A stretch of DNA of 64,000 nt. It comes from Bradyrhizobium sp. CCGE-LA001. GTDB taxonomy: Bacteria > Pseudomonadota > Alphaproteobacteria > Rhizobiales > Xanthobacteraceae. The stretch spans positions 4,829,501-4,893,500 of the forward strand of contig NZ_CP013949.1 in NCBI RefSeq assembly GCF_000296215.2, read 5' to 3'. The notes beneath the pieces were generated by a model. It made no database searches and was not told the DNA's origin. It was given only the letters and a program-made list of their open reading frames with translations. This document shows positions 17,196 through 25,876 of the stretch, piece after piece (the first letter of the stretch is position 1; every line of letters starts with the position of its first letter). The translations under genes were made by a program, and so were the position numbers.

Positions 17196-18530
17196 CTACG
17201 CCCCACCTCGCTCCTTCCGCAGCTTGGCCCAGTAATCCAGCCGCTTCCGGATCTCGCGCTCGAAGCCGCGCTCGGGCGGATCGTAGAAGGTCTGGCGACC
17301 CAAGGCTTCCGGAAAGTAGTCCTGGCCGGAAAAGGCATCCGGCGCATCGTGGTCGTATGCGTAGCCGGAGCCGTAGCCTTCCGACTTCATCAGCTTGGTC
17401 GGGGAATTCAGGATGTGTTTTGGCGGCAGCAGAGAGCCGGCTTGTTTTGCCACCTGCATCGCCGTGCCGAAGGCGGTGTAGACCGCGTTCGATTTCGGCG
17501 CCGTGGCGAGATAGACGACCGCCTGCGCGATCGCGAGTTCGCCCTCGGGATGGCCGAGGAAGTCGAAAGCGTCTTTCGCCGCATTGGCGATGACGAGCGC
17601 CTGCGGATCGGCAAGGCCGATGTCCTCCACCGCCATGCGCACGACACGGCGCGCCAGGAACAGCGGATCCTCGCCGGCGTCCAGCATGCGCGCGAGATAA
17701 TACAGCGCAGCATCGGGATCGGAGCCGCGCACCGATTTATGCAGCGCCGAGATCAGATTGTAATGGCCGTCGGCCGATTTGTCGTAGATCGGCGCGCGGC
17801 GCTGCAGGATCTCCTGCAGCTGCGCGGCATTGAAGATCTCGTCTGCCCGCGCCGAACGCCAGACCTCCTCGGCGAGCGTCAGCGAGGCGCGGCCGTCGCC
17901 GTCGGCCATGCGCACCAGCACAGCGCGCGCCTCCGCGTCGAGCGGCAGCTTCTTGCCCTCAATCGCCTCGGCATGCGCGAAAAGCTTTTCGATCGCGGCG
18001 GCATCGAGCGAGCGAAACACCAGCACGCGCGCGCGAGAGAGCAACGCCGCGTTGAGCTCGAAGGATGGGTTCTCAGTGGTGGCGCCGACCATGACCACCG
18101 TGCCATCTTCCATCACGGGCAGAAACGAATCCTGCTGGGCGCGGTTGAAACGATGCACCTCGTCGACGAACAAGAGCGTGCCCTTGCCCATCTCGCGGCG
18201 GGCGCGCGCGGCATCGAAGGCCTTCTTCAGGTCGGCGACGCCGGAGAACACCGCGGAGATCTGCTCGAAATGCAGATCGGTCGCATCCGCCAGCAGCCGC
18301 GCCACCGTGGTCTTGCCCGTGCCGGGCGGTCCCCAAAATACCAGCGAGCCGAGCGTACGCGTTTCCAGCATGCGCGTCAGCGCGCCGTCCGGGCCGAGGA
18401 TGTGATCCTGCCCGACGACCTCCGACAGCGCGCGCGGGCGCAGCCGGTCCGGCAGCGGATGCGGAGCATCGTGGTCGAGCCCCGCCGCAGCGAAGAGCGT
18501 TGGCGTCTCCTGTGGTCGCTTCGGACTCAT
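17196..18530 (-). CDS. rarA: Replication-associated recombination protein A (AAA+ ATPase)
   Basis: 444 residues, normal for RarA/MgsA. Walker A GPPGTGKTT is at 67-75; Walker B LLFVDEVHRFN and sensor 1 VGATTENPSFE follow. The C-terminal region has the RarA tetramerisation part: SLLPPKHILNSPTKLMK and GYAYDHDAPDAFSGQDYFPE. The protein acts at stalled replication forks and interacts with SSB and clamp loader functions. Its start overlaps the stop of the HtrA gene by 4 bases. Confidence 0.93.
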   Translation of the reverse strand: MSPKRPQETPTLFAAAGLDHDAPHPLPDRLRPRALSEVVGQDHILGPDGALTRMLETRTLGSLVFWGPPGTGKTTVARLLADATDLHFEQISAVFSGVADLKKAFDAARARREMGKGTLLFVDEVHRFNRAQQDSFLPVMEDGTVVMVGATTENPSFELNAALLSRARVLVFRSLDAAAIEKLFAHAEAIEGKKLPLDAEARAVLVRMADGDGRASLTLAEEVWRSARADEIFNAAQLQEILQRRAPIYDKSADGHYNLISALHKSVRGSDPDAALYYLARMLDAGEDPLFLARRVVRMAVEDIGLADPQALVIANAAKDAFDFLGHPEGELAIAQAVVYLATAPKSNAVYTAFGTAMQVAKQAGSLLPPKHILNSPTKLMKSEGYGSGYAYDHDAPDAFSGQDYFPEALGRQTFYDPPERGFEREIRKRLDYWAKLRKERGGA

Positions 18531-19933
18531 CCGCCCAGCGTGACGTTGATCTGCTGGCCGCCGCGCACCAGCGTGATGCGCCAGATCCGCGCCCGTTCAC
18601 CTGCGGCCTTCTCGAGGTCGCCGGTCTTGCTGATCTTCTGGTTGTTGACGGCCAGGATGATGTCGCCCTTCTGGAAGCCGACACTCGCGGCCGCGGTATC
18701 GCCGCCGATGTCGGTGATCACGACACCTTCGGTGTCGGCATCCAGGCGCAGCTCGTCGGCGACGGCCGGCGTGATGGTCGAGACCTTCGCGCCCTGGAAC
18801 GGCGAGCGTGCGGTGACGACCAGCTCGTTGCGCCCGGTGTCTGGCGCGGTCTCCAGCGCCACCGCCAGCTTCAACGGCTTGCCGCCGCGCTGCACGTCGA
18901 TCTGCGCGGAGCCGCCGAGCGGGCGGGTCGCGAAACGGTAATCGAAGGCGTTGGGATCATCGACGGTCTGGCCGTCGATGCCGGTGATGAGATCGGAGGA
19001 TTTCAGGCCGGCTTTCGCTGCCGGGCCGTTCGACACCACGCTCGCAACCAGCGCACCGGTCGGCGAGCGGAGGCCGAGGCTCTCGGCGATCTCGGGCGTT
19101 ACAGCCTGCAATTTTGCACCTAACCACGGCCGCTTCACCGCCTTGCCGCCGCTCTTGGCGGAAGCGACGACGACGCGCACCATGTTGGCCGGGATCGCAA
19201 AGCCGATGCCTTGCGAGCCGCCGGAGCGCGAATAGATCGCGGTGTTGATGCCGGCGAGCCTGCCGGCCATGTCGACCAGGGCCCCGCCGGAATTGCCGGG
19301 ATTGATCGCAGCGTCGGTCTGGATGAAGAATTGGTAGTCGGTGATACCGACCTGCGTGCGCGCCAGCGCCGAGATGATGCCGTGAGTCACGGTCTGGCCC
19401 ACGCCGAAGGGATTTCCAATCGCGAGCACGACGTCGCCGACCAGAAGCTCGTCGGAATTGGTAAAGTCGAGAGTCGGGAATTTCTCCTTGGCGTCCTTCA
19501 GGCGGAGCACGGCGAGATCAGTGCGGGAGTCCTTCAGCAGGATCTCGGCCTCGAACTCGCGCTTGTCCGACAGCGACACCTTCACCTGGTCCGCACCTTC
19601 GATGACGTGCACGTTGGTGACGACGAGGCCGGAAGCGTCGACGATGACGCCGGACCCGAGCGAGCGCTGCATCTGCTCGGGCTGCTGGCCCGGCACGCCG
19701 AAGAAGCGGCGGAAGATCGGATCGTCGAGCAGCGGATTGCGGTTCTGCACGACCTTGGCCGCATAGACGTTGACGACCGCCGGCTGCACCCGCTGCACGA
19801 TCGGCGCATAGGACAGCCGAAGCTCGGTCGGCGAGGCCGGGACACGGCGGTCCTGCGCGGCTGACGGGCTGAAGTGGCCCGAAGACACTATGCACAATGC
19901 CATGACGACGGCAGCACGGATCAATCGAAACAT
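18527..19933 (-). CDS. Do/DegQ-type periplasmic serine protease
   Basis: 468 residues. A signal peptide (about 1-26, MFRLIRAAVVMALCIVSSG) precedes a trypsin-like domain with catalytic His109 (TNVHVI), Asp139 (SRTDLAVL) and Ser215 (PGNSGG). Two PDZ domains follow (about 265-365 and 375-465), the second ending at the C-terminus. It should degrade or chaperone misfolded envelope proteins. All triad residues are present. The gene is the first of a long minus-strand row and is coupled to rarA by a 4-base overlap; the pairing with a cytoplasmic replication protein has no obvious functional basis. Confidence 0.92.
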   Translation of the reverse strand: MFRLIRAAVVMALCIVSSGHFSPSAAQDRRVPASPTELRLSYAPIVQRVQPAVVNVYAAKVVQNRNPLLDDPIFRRFFGVPGQQPEQMQRSLGSGVIVDASGLVVTNVHVIEGADQVKVSLSDKREFEAEILLKDSRTDLAVLRLKDAKEKFPTLDFTNSDELLVGDVVLAIGNPFGVGQTVTHGIISALARTQVGITDYQFFIQTDAAINPGNSGGALVDMAGRLAGINTAIYSRSGGSQGIGFAIPANMVRVVVASAKSGGKAVKRPWLGAKLQAVTPEIAESLGLRSPTGALVASVVSNGPAAKAGLKSSDLITGIDGQTVDDPNAFDYRFATRPLGGSAQIDVQRGGKPLKLAVALETAPDTGRNELVVTARSPFQGAKVSTITPAVADELRLDADTEGVVITDIGGDTAAASVGFQKGDIILAVNNQKISKTGDLEKAAGERARIWRITLVRGGQQINVTLGG

Positions 19934-20245
19934 TCCTACCCTCTTGAAAAAGACGCCGGAATATAGGCGCCTTCGCCCGCCAATAGAAGGCCGCCGGGCC
20001 GCATTATTCGGCCTCTTTCAGCTGTGTCCGGCCCGCAAGCCCAGCGTGCGAAATGGCAAATTGCCATGACGATCGATTGGCATGATGCGCGTCATCCAGC
20101 ATTGTGGTGTGGAGCGGATTCGGTTGCGGCGAATTGGCATCAGTGGGAACCGCGCAACCGGGGCGCAGCGTCGCGGAGCAGTCATCGATGAGACTTAGGC
20201 TCCGCCGGCGACTTGGGGAAGTTCGTCAAAGGATGGAGGCGTAAC
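19934..20245. other. Regulatory spacer between htrA-type and porin genes
   Basis: 312 bases separate the two divergent start codons. No small gene is apparent. It contains ATGGCAA-A-TTGCCAT (20053-20067) and further TTGGCAT words, described separately. Confidence 0.6.
20053..20142. promoter_or_regulatory. Cluster of TTGsCATsA words upstream of the porin gene
   Basis: TTGCCATGA at 20061, TTGGCATGA at 20077 and TTGGCATCA at 20134, with the first forming the perfect palindrome ATGGCAA-A-TTGCCAT (20053-20067). The first two are 16 bases apart. This resembles a multi-site operator controlling the porin and/or the divergent protease gene; the regulator is unknown and no Pho-box match was recognised. 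Confidence 0.35.
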
Positions 20246-21859
20246 GTGAGCAGAACAAGACTTGCAGCCACGGCGATTAGTCTCGCCGGTGCGCTGGCGG
20301 CCTCGCAGGCCCAGGCCCAATCGGCAAGCAGCAGCGAGCAGGAGATCGCGCTGTTGAAGCAGCAGCTGAAGCTGCTGGAGCAGAAGCTCGACAAGCTCCA
20401 GAGCCAGACCGCGGCGAACACGGCGGCAACGGCGAAAGCCAAAGCCGAGGCAAAGGCTGAGGCCAAGGCCGAGGCGCGCTCGGAGGCAAAGGCCGCAGTC
20501 GCCAATGCCAACGCGGCGATTCCCGTCAAGGGGCCGGCGCCGGCCTCCGGCGTCGTCGTGACGATGCCGAACAACCGGCCGACCATCTGCACCGCAGACC
20601 AGGCCAACTGCGTCGCCATCACCAGCCGCCTGCATTGGGATGTCGGCGGATATGACTATCGTCCCAACACCGCGGCAACGGTGCCGCAGAAGCTCGACAG
20701 CGGCCAGAACGTCCGCCGCGCGCGCATCGGCGTCACCGGCAAGTTCTTCCACGACTGGAACTTCGCACTGGTCTACGATTTCGGCGGCTCGTCCGACGGA
20801 TTTGGTGGCACCGCGCCGGGATCGCTGCCGGGCGGCGGCGTCTCCGGCGTCGAGAACGCCTATATCAGCTATACCGGCCTGAAGCCGTTCGGCGGCAAGA
20901 TGGCGATCGAGGCCGGCATCATGGATCTGCCTTACACGCTCGACGAAGCGACGAGTTCGAACGACATCATGTTCATGGAGCGCGCCTCGCCCGGCGTGAT
21001 CGCGACCAACATCGCCGCGGGCGACTTCCGCTCCGCGGCCGGTGCGCGCTGGTTCAACGATCAGCTCTGGATCGGCGGCTATGTCACGGGACCGTCGACC
21101 GGCGCGATCCATTCGGCTTCGAGCGTGACGCCGCCCGGCACCAGCGAGCAATATGGCGCCGTGGCGCGCGTGGCCGGCAATCCGATCAGCACCAAGGACT
21201 ACTCGGTGCATATCGGCGCAAACGCGCAATGGCTGATCCAGCCGCCGCGCAATCTGATCGCCAACACCCAGACGGTCACGCTCAGCGATCGTCCGGAATT
21301 GCGTCTCGACCCGACCACGCTGATCTCGACTGGCGCCATCGCCAATGCCTCGGGCGCGCAGGTCTACAGCGTCGAGGCGGCGGCGACCTACGGCCCGTTC
21401 ATCGTCCAGGGTGAGTACTTCTGGTACAATGTCGATCGCACCGCCAATACCGCCGTGCCGCTGGTCGGCGCGCCCAGCCTGAAATTCCAGGGCGGCTACG
21501 CGCAGGCCGGCTACGTGCTGACGGGCGAAGGCCGATCGTATAACGCGGCGAACGCAGCCTATCACGGCGTCAAGCCGGCGCATCCGTTCTCGCTTGACGG
21601 CAGCGGCTGGGGCGCGTGGGAGATCGCGGGCCGCTTCTCGACCATCGATCTCAACGATCAGCTCGCAACCGCCAACGGCGTCGCTGGCGGCCGGCAGACG
21701 GTCTACACGCTGGCACTCAACTGGTACGTCAACGGCAACGTCCGCTTCATGCTCGACTATCTGCACGGAACGGTGTCGCGGCAGGCCTCGCCGGTCTCGA
21801 CCGCCGACGTCGGCTCGAAGTTCGACGCCGTCGCGATGCGCACGCAGTTTGCGTTCTGA
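20246..21859 (+). CDS. OprO/OprP-type porin
   Basis: 537 residues with a signal peptide (SRTRLAATAISLAGALAASQAQA). A short coiled coil follows (EQEIALLKQQLKLLEQKLDKLQ), which probably trimerises at the peptidoglycan side, and an Ala/Lys/Glu linker of repeated KAEA units (about 75-95). The beta-barrel part starts near residue 125 with RLHWDVGGYDYRPN and LDSGQNVRRARIGVTGKFFHDWNFALVYDFGG, as in phosphate/pyrophosphate-selective porins, and ends in Phe (RTQFAF), the outer-membrane assembly signal. The GTG at 20246 is chosen because GGATGGAGG lies just before it. Phosphate specificity is not proven. Confidence 0.85.
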   Translation: MSRTRLAATAISLAGALAASQAQAQSASSSEQEIALLKQQLKLLEQKLDKLQSQTAANTAATAKAKAEAKAEAKAEARSEAKAAVANANAAIPVKGPAPASGVVVTMPNNRPTICTADQANCVAITSRLHWDVGGYDYRPNTAATVPQKLDSGQNVRRARIGVTGKFFHDWNFALVYDFGGSSDGFGGTAPGSLPGGGVSGVENAYISYTGLKPFGGKMAIEAGIMDLPYTLDEATSSNDIMFMERASPGVIATNIAAGDFRSAAGARWFNDQLWIGGYVTGPSTGAIHSASSVTPPGTSEQYGAVARVAGNPISTKDYSVHIGANAQWLIQPPRNLIANTQTVTLSDRPELRLDPTTLISTGAIANASGAQVYSVEAAATYGPFIVQGEYFWYNVDRTANTAVPLVGAPSLKFQGGYAQAGYVLTGEGRSYNAANAAYHGVKPAHPFSLDGSGWGAWEIAGRFSTIDLNDQLATANGVAGGRQTVYTLALNWYVNGNVRFMLDYLHGTVSRQASPVSTADVGSKFDAVAMRTQFAF

Positions 21860-21900
21860 GGGCCATCTCTCCCGGGAGCGGCACGCCGCTCCCGGGAGCT

Positions 21901-22275
21901 TTACGCCGCGCGCTTTTTCTTCACCAGCGCCGACGGCTGCGCGCCGGACAGGCGCTGCTGATGGCTCTCGCCCCAGGCCTTGAGGATATCGATCACCGGC
22001 CTCAGGCTCTCACCGACTTCGGAGAGGCAGTATTCCACGCGCGGCGGCACTTCGGCATAGACCTTGCGGACGACGAGCTTGTCCTCCTCCAGCGCGCGCA
22101 GCTGCTTCGTCAGCATGCGCTGGGTGATGCCGGGCATCCGGCGGCGCAGTTCGCCGAAGCGCTGGGTGCCGCTCTGGAGGTGATAGAGGATCACGCCCTT
22201 CCACTTGCCGTCGATCAGGTCCAGCGTCGCCTCGACCGAGCAGCCCGGGCGCCGGGTAAACTCTCGCCGTTTCAT
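21901..22275 (-). CDS. HxlR family transcriptional regulator
   Basis: 124 residues. The HxlR pattern is clear: GCSVEATLDLIDGKWKGVILYHL (11-33), RFGELRRRMPGITQRMLTKQLRALEEDKLVVRKVY, and VEYCLSEVGESLRPVIDILKAW. Cys12 is the conserved N-terminal cysteine that senses electrophiles or oxidants in relatives such as YodB and QorR. The ATG at 22275 is preferred over 22299 by family length. It is divergent from a quinone-reductase-like gene, the arrangement expected for its target. Confidence 0.88.
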   Translation of the reverse strand: MKRREFTRRPGCSVEATLDLIDGKWKGVILYHLQSGTQRFGELRRRMPGITQRMLTKQLRALEEDKLVVRKVYAEVPPRVEYCLSEVGESLRPVIDILKAWGESHQQRLSGAQPSALVKKKRAA

Positions 22276-22288
22276 GCATGTTTTCCCA

Positions 22289-22310
22289 ATAGTATCCAAA
22301 CAGGGACTAT
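22289..22310. promoter_or_regulatory. Possible HxlR operator
   Basis: ATAGT and ACTAT arms, 12 bases apart, with further imperfect pairing (TCC / GGG), just upstream of the regulator start and about 90 bases before the divergent oxidoreductase gene. Binding is inferred from position only. Confidence 0.4.
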
Positions 22311-22397
22311 ATCCCCGAATTTACAGTACTTGCCAAATCGGGGCCAGAGCGACAGTTAGGACGGCGGGCGAACCAAGCCATCTGATGGAGACAAGCC

Positions 22398-23411
22398 ATG
22401 AAGGCCATCGGCTACAAGAAATCGCTTCCGATCGAGGACGCGGATTCACTGATCGATTTCGAGACCGCGAAACCGGAGCCGAAGGGACGCGACATCCGCG
22501 TCGCGGTGAAGGCGATCTCGGCCAATCCCGTCGATTACAAGGTGCGCAAGCGCGCCGCCCCGCCCGAGGGCGAGACGAAGATTCTCGGCTATGACGCGGC
22601 CGGCGTGGTCGACGCCGTCGGGCCGGAGGTCACGCTGTTCAAGCCAGGTGACGAGGTGTTCTACGCCGGCTCGATCCTGCGCCAAGGCACCAATTCGGAA
22701 TACCATCTGGTCGACGAGCGCATCGTCGGCAACAAGCCGAAGACCCTGTCCTTCGCGCAAGCCGCCGCCCTTCCCCTCACCTCCATCACCGCCTGGGAAT
22801 TGCTGTTCGACCGTCTCGGCGCAGTGCCGGGCAAGAGCGTCGATCCGCGCACGCTGCTGATCACGGGCGGCGCCGGGGGCGTCGGCTCGATCCTGATCCA
22901 GCTCGCGCGCCGTCTCACCGGGCTGACGGTGCTCGCCACCGCGACGCGGCCGGAATCGCAAAAGTGGTGCCTCGATCTCGGTGCGCATGCGGTGATCGAC
23001 CACGGCAAGCCCATGAAGGAGCAGATCGAGAAGCTGAAGCTCCCGCCGGTCGCGCTGGTGGCAAGCCTCACATTCACCGACCAGCATTACAAGGCGATCG
23101 CGGAGTTCATGGCACCGCAGGGCAAGTTCGGCCTGATCGACGATCCTCCGGAGTTCACCATGAGCACCTTCAAGGGCAAGGCGATCTCGGTGCATTGGGA
23201 ATCGATGTTCACGCGCTCCTCGTTCCAGACGCCGGACATGATCGCGCAGCACCATCTGCTGGGTGACGTCGCCGACCTCATCGATAAGGGTGTGTTGCGC
23301 ACCACGCTCGACCAAACATTTGGCACGATCAACGCAACCAATCTCAAGCGCGCTCACGCGCTGCTGGAGAGCGGCAAGTCGCGCGGCAAAATCGTGCTGG
23401 AGGGGTGGTAA
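22398..23411 (+). CDS. Zinc-type alcohol dehydrogenase-like / NADPH:quinone reductase family protein
   Basis: 337 residues, medium-chain dehydrogenase/reductase fold. The N-terminal GroES-like part has NPVDYKVRKR and GYDAAGVVDAVGPEVTLFKPGDEVF, without the catalytic zinc ligands. The Rossmann part carries ITGGAGGVGSILIQLAR (155-171) for NADPH. This zinc-less subgroup reduces quinones or other alpha,beta-unsaturated carbonyls. Control by the divergent HxlR-type regulator suggests induction by reactive electrophiles. Confidence 0.88.
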   Translation: MKAIGYKKSLPIEDADSLIDFETAKPEPKGRDIRVAVKAISANPVDYKVRKRAAPPEGETKILGYDAAGVVDAVGPEVTLFKPGDEVFYAGSILRQGTNSEYHLVDERIVGNKPKTLSFAQAAALPLTSITAWELLFDRLGAVPGKSVDPRTLLITGGAGGVGSILIQLARRLTGLTVLATATRPESQKWCLDLGAHAVIDHGKPMKEQIEKLKLPPVALVASLTFTDQHYKAIAEFMAPQGKFGLIDDPPEFTMSTFKGKAISVHWESMFTRSSFQTPDMIAQHHLLGDVADLIDKGVLRTTLDQTFGTINATNLKRAHALLESGKSRGKIVLEGW

Positions 23412-23421
23412 GCAAAGGCTT

Positions 23422-23516
23422 CGTAGGGTGGGCAAAGGCGCGCTGCGCCGTGCCCACCATCTTCAGGACACGCACAACGAAAATGGTGGGCACGCTTTTG
23501 CTTTGCCCACCCTACG
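23422..23516. repeat. Nested palindromic element with 16-bp perfect ends
   Basis: Outer repeats CGTAGGGTGGGCAAAG / CTTTGCCCACCCTACG and inner repeats GTGCCCACCAT / ATGGTGGGCAC. The element lies between two convergent genes (stops at 23411 and 23527) and is non-coding. Such GTAGGGTGGGCAAAG elements are common in Bradyrhizobium-like genomes. Confidence 0.82.
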
Positions 23517-23526
23517 GCTACCGCAG

Positions 23527-23823
23527 TTATGGTTGAGCCGCGCCCTCGACGAACAGCAGCCGGCGCTCCAGCGCCGTCTGCCGCAGCTTGAGCGCCTCGG
23601 CATATTCCGGCGACGCGTACCATTCCTTCAGCCTCGCCATTGACGGGAATTCGACGACGACGATGGCCTTCGCCGGCAGGTTGCCTTCGGCCAGCTCGGC
23701 CTTGCCGCCGCGGACGAGATAACGCCCGCCATACTGCGCGATCGTCTTGGCGGCCAATGCGCGATAGGCTTCGAATCCATCGGGATCGCGCATCTCGACT
23801 TCGGAATTCACATAGGCTGTCAT
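23527..23823 (-). CDS. DUF1330 family protein
   Basis: 98 residues, ferredoxin-like fold. The DUF1330 motifs are readable: YVNSEVEMRDPDGFEAYRALA, KTIAQYGGRYLVRGGKAEL, and VVVEFPSMARLKEWYASPEYAEALKLRQ. The family is poorly characterised; members are small dimers of unknown activity. The ATG at 23823 is 8 bases behind the stop of the SDR gene, so the two form an operon. Confidence 0.87.
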   Translation of the reverse strand: MTAYVNSEVEMRDPDGFEAYRALAAKTIAQYGGRYLVRGGKAELAEGNLPAKAIVVVEFPSMARLKEWYASPEYAEALKLRQTALERRLLFVEGAAQP

Positions 23824-23831
23824 ACGCCGAC

Positions 23832-24620
23832 TCAAGCGATCGTGTTGACGATGCCACCTTCCGCGCGCAGCGCCGCGCCGTTGGTCGCGGACGCCTGTTT
23901 CGACGCGACATAGACCACCATGTTCGCGATCTCGTCGACGCTCGCAAAGCGCTGGAGCAGTGAGCTCGGGCGATGCTGCTTGACGAAATTGGCGGCGGCC
24001 TCGTCCACCGACTGGCCGTTCTGTTTGGCGAGATCCTTCACGAAGGTCTCGACGCCCTCGGACATGGTCGGGCCCGGCAGCACGGAATTGACGGTCACGC
24101 CGGTGCCGCTGGTGAGCTGCGCAAGGCCGCGCGCGACCGAGAGCTGGGCCGTCTTGGTCATGCCGTAGTGGATCATCTCGACGGGAATGTTGAGCCCGGA
24201 CTCCGAGGAGATGAAAACGATGCGGCCCCAATTGCGCTCGAGCATGCCCTTCATGTACGCGCGCGACAGCCGGACGCCGCTCATCACGTTGACTTCGAAG
24301 AAGCGGCTCCAATCCTCGTCGGGGATCTCGAAAAAGTCCTTTGGCTCGAAGATGCCGGCATTGTTGACGAGGATGTCGACGTCGGGAAGCGCCGCGACCA
24401 GCGCCTTGCAGCCTGCCGCCGTCGAGACGTCGGCGGCGATGCCGCGGACCTTGGCGCCCGTCCCTTCCAGCTTGCGGACGGCGGCATCGACCTTGTCCCG
24501 GCTGCGGCCATTGATCACGACGCTGGCGCCGGAGGCGGCGAGGCCCTTGGCGATCGCGTGGCCGATGCCGGCGGTGGAACCGGTCACCAGGGCGGTTTTT
24601 CCGGAAAGGTCGATGTTCAT
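23832..24620 (-). CDS. Short-chain dehydrogenase/reductase
   Basis: 262 residues, classical SDR. TGSTAGIG (13-20) binds the nucleotide, GRSRDK after strand 2 suggests NADP, NNAG is at 86-89, and the catalytic residues are Ser139, Tyr152 and Lys156. The C-terminus has the substrate-loop insertion EGVETFVKDLAKQNGQ and ends after GGIVNTIA. The substrate cannot be deduced; the arrangement with DUF1330 does not reveal it. Confidence 0.9.
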   Translation of the reverse strand: MNIDLSGKTALVTGSTAGIGHAIAKGLAASGASVVINGRSRDKVDAAVRKLEGTGAKVRGIAADVSTAAGCKALVAALPDVDILVNNAGIFEPKDFFEIPDEDWSRFFEVNVMSGVRLSRAYMKGMLERNWGRIVFISSESGLNIPVEMIHYGMTKTAQLSVARGLAQLTSGTGVTVNSVLPGPTMSEGVETFVKDLAKQNGQSVDEAAANFVKQHRPSSLLQRFASVDEIANMVVYVASKQASATNGAALRAEGGIVNTIA

Positions 24621-24819
24621 GTAGTGTCTCCATCAAATCGATGACGCAAATATCGGAGGGGGCGGATCGGGTCGCAATCGGCACTCACCAATCAGTGAGA
24701 CAAGGAGAACTGCTCCGGCGCGGTGGCCTCGCCCAGCCCTGTCTCGATTGCTGCTGGAACGATTATTGCTACGTCGGACCGAACTTCGAATGCTCACGTG
24801 AACAAGAAAGATTCATGCG

Positions 24820-25797
24820 ATGAAAAGGACGGCCCTCACTGTTGCGCTCGGGTTGCTCGGTCTGATCAGCAGCCATTCGCTCGCGCAGGCGCAAGCAGCC
24901 TATCCCGAAAAACCGCTGCAACTGATCGTCCCCTTCCCGCCCGGCGGCGCCTCCGACGTGGTCGCACGCATCATCGGCGGCGAACTGGAGACCCGGCTCG
25001 GCAAGCCCGTGATCATCATGAACCGTCCCGGGGGCGGCACCACGATCGCGGCAAAGGAGGCCGCACGCGCGGCACCCGACGGATACACCCTGTTCTTCAG
25101 CTCGAATTCGAGCTTCACGCTGCCGGCGGCCGTGAAGGAAAGCGTGCCTTACGATGCGGCCAAGGATTTCGAGTCGCTCGGCCAGGTCGGCAAGATCACG
25201 CTGGCGCTGGTCACCTACAAGGACAATCCGATCAAGGACGTGGCTGCGCTCGTCACTGAGGCGAAGGCCAATCCCGACAAGCTGTCGCTGGCGTCCTTCG
25301 GCGTTGCGACCGTCTCGCATTTTGCAGGCGAGCTGTTCAAGTCAGGCGCCGGAATCAAGATGGTGCACCTACCCTACAAGGGCAGCGCTCCGGCGATGAA
25401 CGACCTGATCGGCAAGCACATCCAATATCACGTCGACACGGTCATTGCCGTCAAGCCGCAGATCGAGGCCGGCACCGTCAAGGTGCTCGCCGTGTTCTCG
25501 GCCAAACGCACGCCGTTCCTGCCCGACGTGCCGACGCTCGCCGAGCTCGGCTACGGCAACATCGACTTCGCCTCATGGGGCGCCGTGGTCGCCCCCAAGG
25601 GCCTGCCACCGGCCGTTCGTGACAAGCTGAAGGCGGCCCTGGAGGAGATGATCAACAACCCGTCCGTGGCCGAACGCTTCGCCGCGGTCGGCTTCGAGCC
25701 CGGCTTCAAGCGATACGGCGACTGGCCGAGCGCGATCGGCAAGGAGACCGCCGAAATGAAGGAGATCGCGCAAAAGGCGGGGATCAAGGAGGAGTAG
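24820..25797 (+). CDS. Bug family tripartite tricarboxylate transporter substrate-binding protein
   Basis: 325 residues. A signal peptide (1-26, LTVALGLLGLISSHSLAQAQA) precedes YPEKPLQLIVPFPPGGASDVVARII, the diagnostic N-terminus of Bug receptors, with NRPGGGTTIAAKEAARAAPDGYTL and LPYKGSAPAMNDLIGKHIQYHVD further on. These periplasmic proteins bind carboxylates or amides for TctAB permeases. No tctA or tctB lies beside it, so it is an orphan receptor, which is common in these organisms. Confidence 0.9.
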   Translation: MKRTALTVALGLLGLISSHSLAQAQAAYPEKPLQLIVPFPPGGASDVVARIIGGELETRLGKPVIIMNRPGGGTTIAAKEAARAAPDGYTLFFSSNSSFTLPAAVKESVPYDAAKDFESLGQVGKITLALVTYKDNPIKDVAALVTEAKANPDKLSLASFGVATVSHFAGELFKSGAGIKMVHLPYKGSAPAMNDLIGKHIQYHVDTVIAVKPQIEAGTVKVLAVFSAKRTPFLPDVPTLAELGYGNIDFASWGAVVAPKGLPPAVRDKLKAALEEMINNPSVAERFAAVGFEPGFKRYGDWPSAIGKETAEMKEIAQKAGIKEE

Positions 25798-25827
25798 TCC
25801 TCCCGACGCGCCCTGTTCCCGGAAACA

Positions 25828-25853
25828 AAAACGGCGCCCAAGGGCGCCGTTTT
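25828..25853. terminator. Bidirectional terminator behind rplQ and the Bug-type gene
   Basis: AAAACGGCGCCC-AA-GGGCGCCGTTTT: a 12-bp perfect stem with A/T flanks that give a U-run in both directions. It ends the rpsL-to-rplQ supercluster on the minus strand (24 bases before the rplQ stop) and the receptor gene on the plus strand. Confidence 0.85.
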
Positions 25854-25876
25854 CAATTCACAACTTGACGGGTGGC

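Noticed and set aside
20213..20245. TTG start for the porin 11 codons upstream
   Set aside because: Would put polar residues before the signal peptide and the GGATGGAGG ribosome site inside the coding region; GTG 20246 fits better.
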